DNA of 37,797 nucleotides from Elusimicrobia bacterium HGW-Elusimicrobia-2 (GTDB lineage: Bacteria > CG03), in assembly GCA_002841685.1 (NCBI GenBank), contig PHAM01000011.1, positions 1 through 37,797 of the forward strand, read 5' to 3'. Of the stretch, positions 37,448 to 37,797 are shown piece by piece; position 1 is the first letter of the stretch, and the number at the start of each line of letters is the position of its first letter. A program made the translations under genes and the position numbers. The notes beneath the pieces were generated by a model that worked only from the letters and a program-made list of their open reading frames with translations, did not search any database and was not told the DNA's origin.

Positions 37448-37531
37448 GGACAGGTGGGAGAGCGGTTAAATCCAACAGACTGTAAATCTGTCGTCCATCG
37501 GGCTACGGTGGTTCGAATCCACCCCTGTCCA
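37448..37531 (+). tRNA. tRNA-Tyr (anticodon GUA)
   Basis: GGACAGG/CCTGTCC acceptor, anticodon loop CAGACTGTAAATCTG, long variable arm, T arm GGTGGTTCGAATCCACC. Confidence 0.96.
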
Positions 37532-37549
37532 AGAATGTATGGTCATGGA

Positions 37550-37571
37550 GCGAGCCAACTGCTTGGCTCGC
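37550..37571. repeat. Perfect 9-bp hairpin between tRNA-Tyr and its partial copy
   Basis: GCGAGCCAA-ctgc-TTGGCTCGC. Confidence 0.8.
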
Positions 37572-37573
37572 GT

Positions 37574-37599
37574 GTGGATTCGAATCCACCCCTGTCCAA
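37574..37599 (+). repeat. Partial duplication of the tRNA-Tyr 3' end (T arm and acceptor strand)
   Basis: 21-nt exact direct repeat TTCGAATCCACCCCTGTCCAA at 37512-37532 and 37579-37599; preceded by GTGGA, giving palindrome GTGGATTCGAATCCAC. Confidence 0.85.
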
Positions 37600-37644
37600 A
37601 ATATAGACCCGGAGCTAGCCAAGCCCTCCATGTCTAAAAATTTT

Positions 37645-37715
37645 GCGGGAGTTGCATAGTGGTAGTGCTCCAGCCTTCCAAGCTGGAAGTGTGGGTTCGA
37701 TTCCCATCTCCCGCT
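37645..37715 (+). tRNA. tRNA-Gly (anticodon UCC)
   Basis: GCGGGAG/CTCCCGC acceptor + U; anticodon stem-loop CCAGC-CTTCCAA-GCTGG; T arm GTGGGTTCGATTCCCAT. Confidence 0.95.
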
Positions 37716-37725
37716 TTTATTAAAA

Positions 37726-37797
37726 GGGAATCGAAGCCGACTTGAGCGCGTCCTGTGGACGATAGTGAGCGCAGCGAACGGCAGCGAAAGCGGCCGG
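37726..37797. repeat. Element downstream of tRNA-Gly, truncated by the window edge: inverted T-arm copy plus GC-rich AGCGAA-rich tail
   Basis: GGGAATCGAA (37726-37735) is the exact reverse complement of tRNA-Gly TTCGATTCCC (37696-37705); followed by ...GCAGCGAACGGCAGCGAAAGCGGCCGG. Confidence 0.6.

Noticed and set aside
1-37797. CRISPR arrays, transposase genes, prophage genes, toxin-antitoxin pairs or restriction systems
   Set aside because: No regularly spaced repeat array and no recognisable mobile-element or defence protein among the ORFs.

Overview
Bacterial chromosomal window of about 37.8 kb, densely coding and mostly housekeeping. The gene content (PilMNOPQ, a porin-like beta-barrel protein, Sec accessory proteins, bacterial-type rnpB) suggests a diderm bacterium, plausibly an uncultured candidate-phylum lineage such as Omnitrophota or Elusimicrobiota; that assignment is only an impression. 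Left minus-strand block: class V aminotransferase, Lon, ClpP, trigger factor, tRNA-Leu(UAG). Long plus-strand run: SppA, Yip1-like membrane protein, ArgC, ArgJ, Sua5/TsaC, YwlE-like arginine phosphatase, GlyA, TagO/WecA-like, WecB, TPR protein, CsgG/LpoB-like lipoprotein, RNase P RNA (not in the ORF track), an internally duplicated small membrane protein, RRM protein, GDPD, MATE, IlvE, McsA, McsB, GlyQ, GlyS, porin, L25, Pth, DUF502, PilM/N/O/P, a small MerR-like HTH protein, PilQ, TPR protein, Wzy/O-antigen-ligase-like protein. Right minus-strand block: SecF, SecD, YajC, Tgt. The right edge carries tRNA-Tyr(GUA) and tRNA-Gly(UCC). Most interesting points: (1) partial copies of tRNA 3' ends and T-arm inverted repeats with GC-rich hairpins after both right-edge tRNAs; (2) a MerR-like mini-regulator between pilP and pilQ with its own promoter, two dyads and a G9 tract before its start codon; (3) an apparently complete protein-arginine phosphorylation writer/adaptor/eraser set; (4) a 127-aa membrane protein made of two repeats, hidden behind rnpB; (5) several promoters whose -10 lies 7-11 nt from the ATG, suggesting leaderless mRNAs; (6) a tandem duplicated GNRA hairpin in rnpB.
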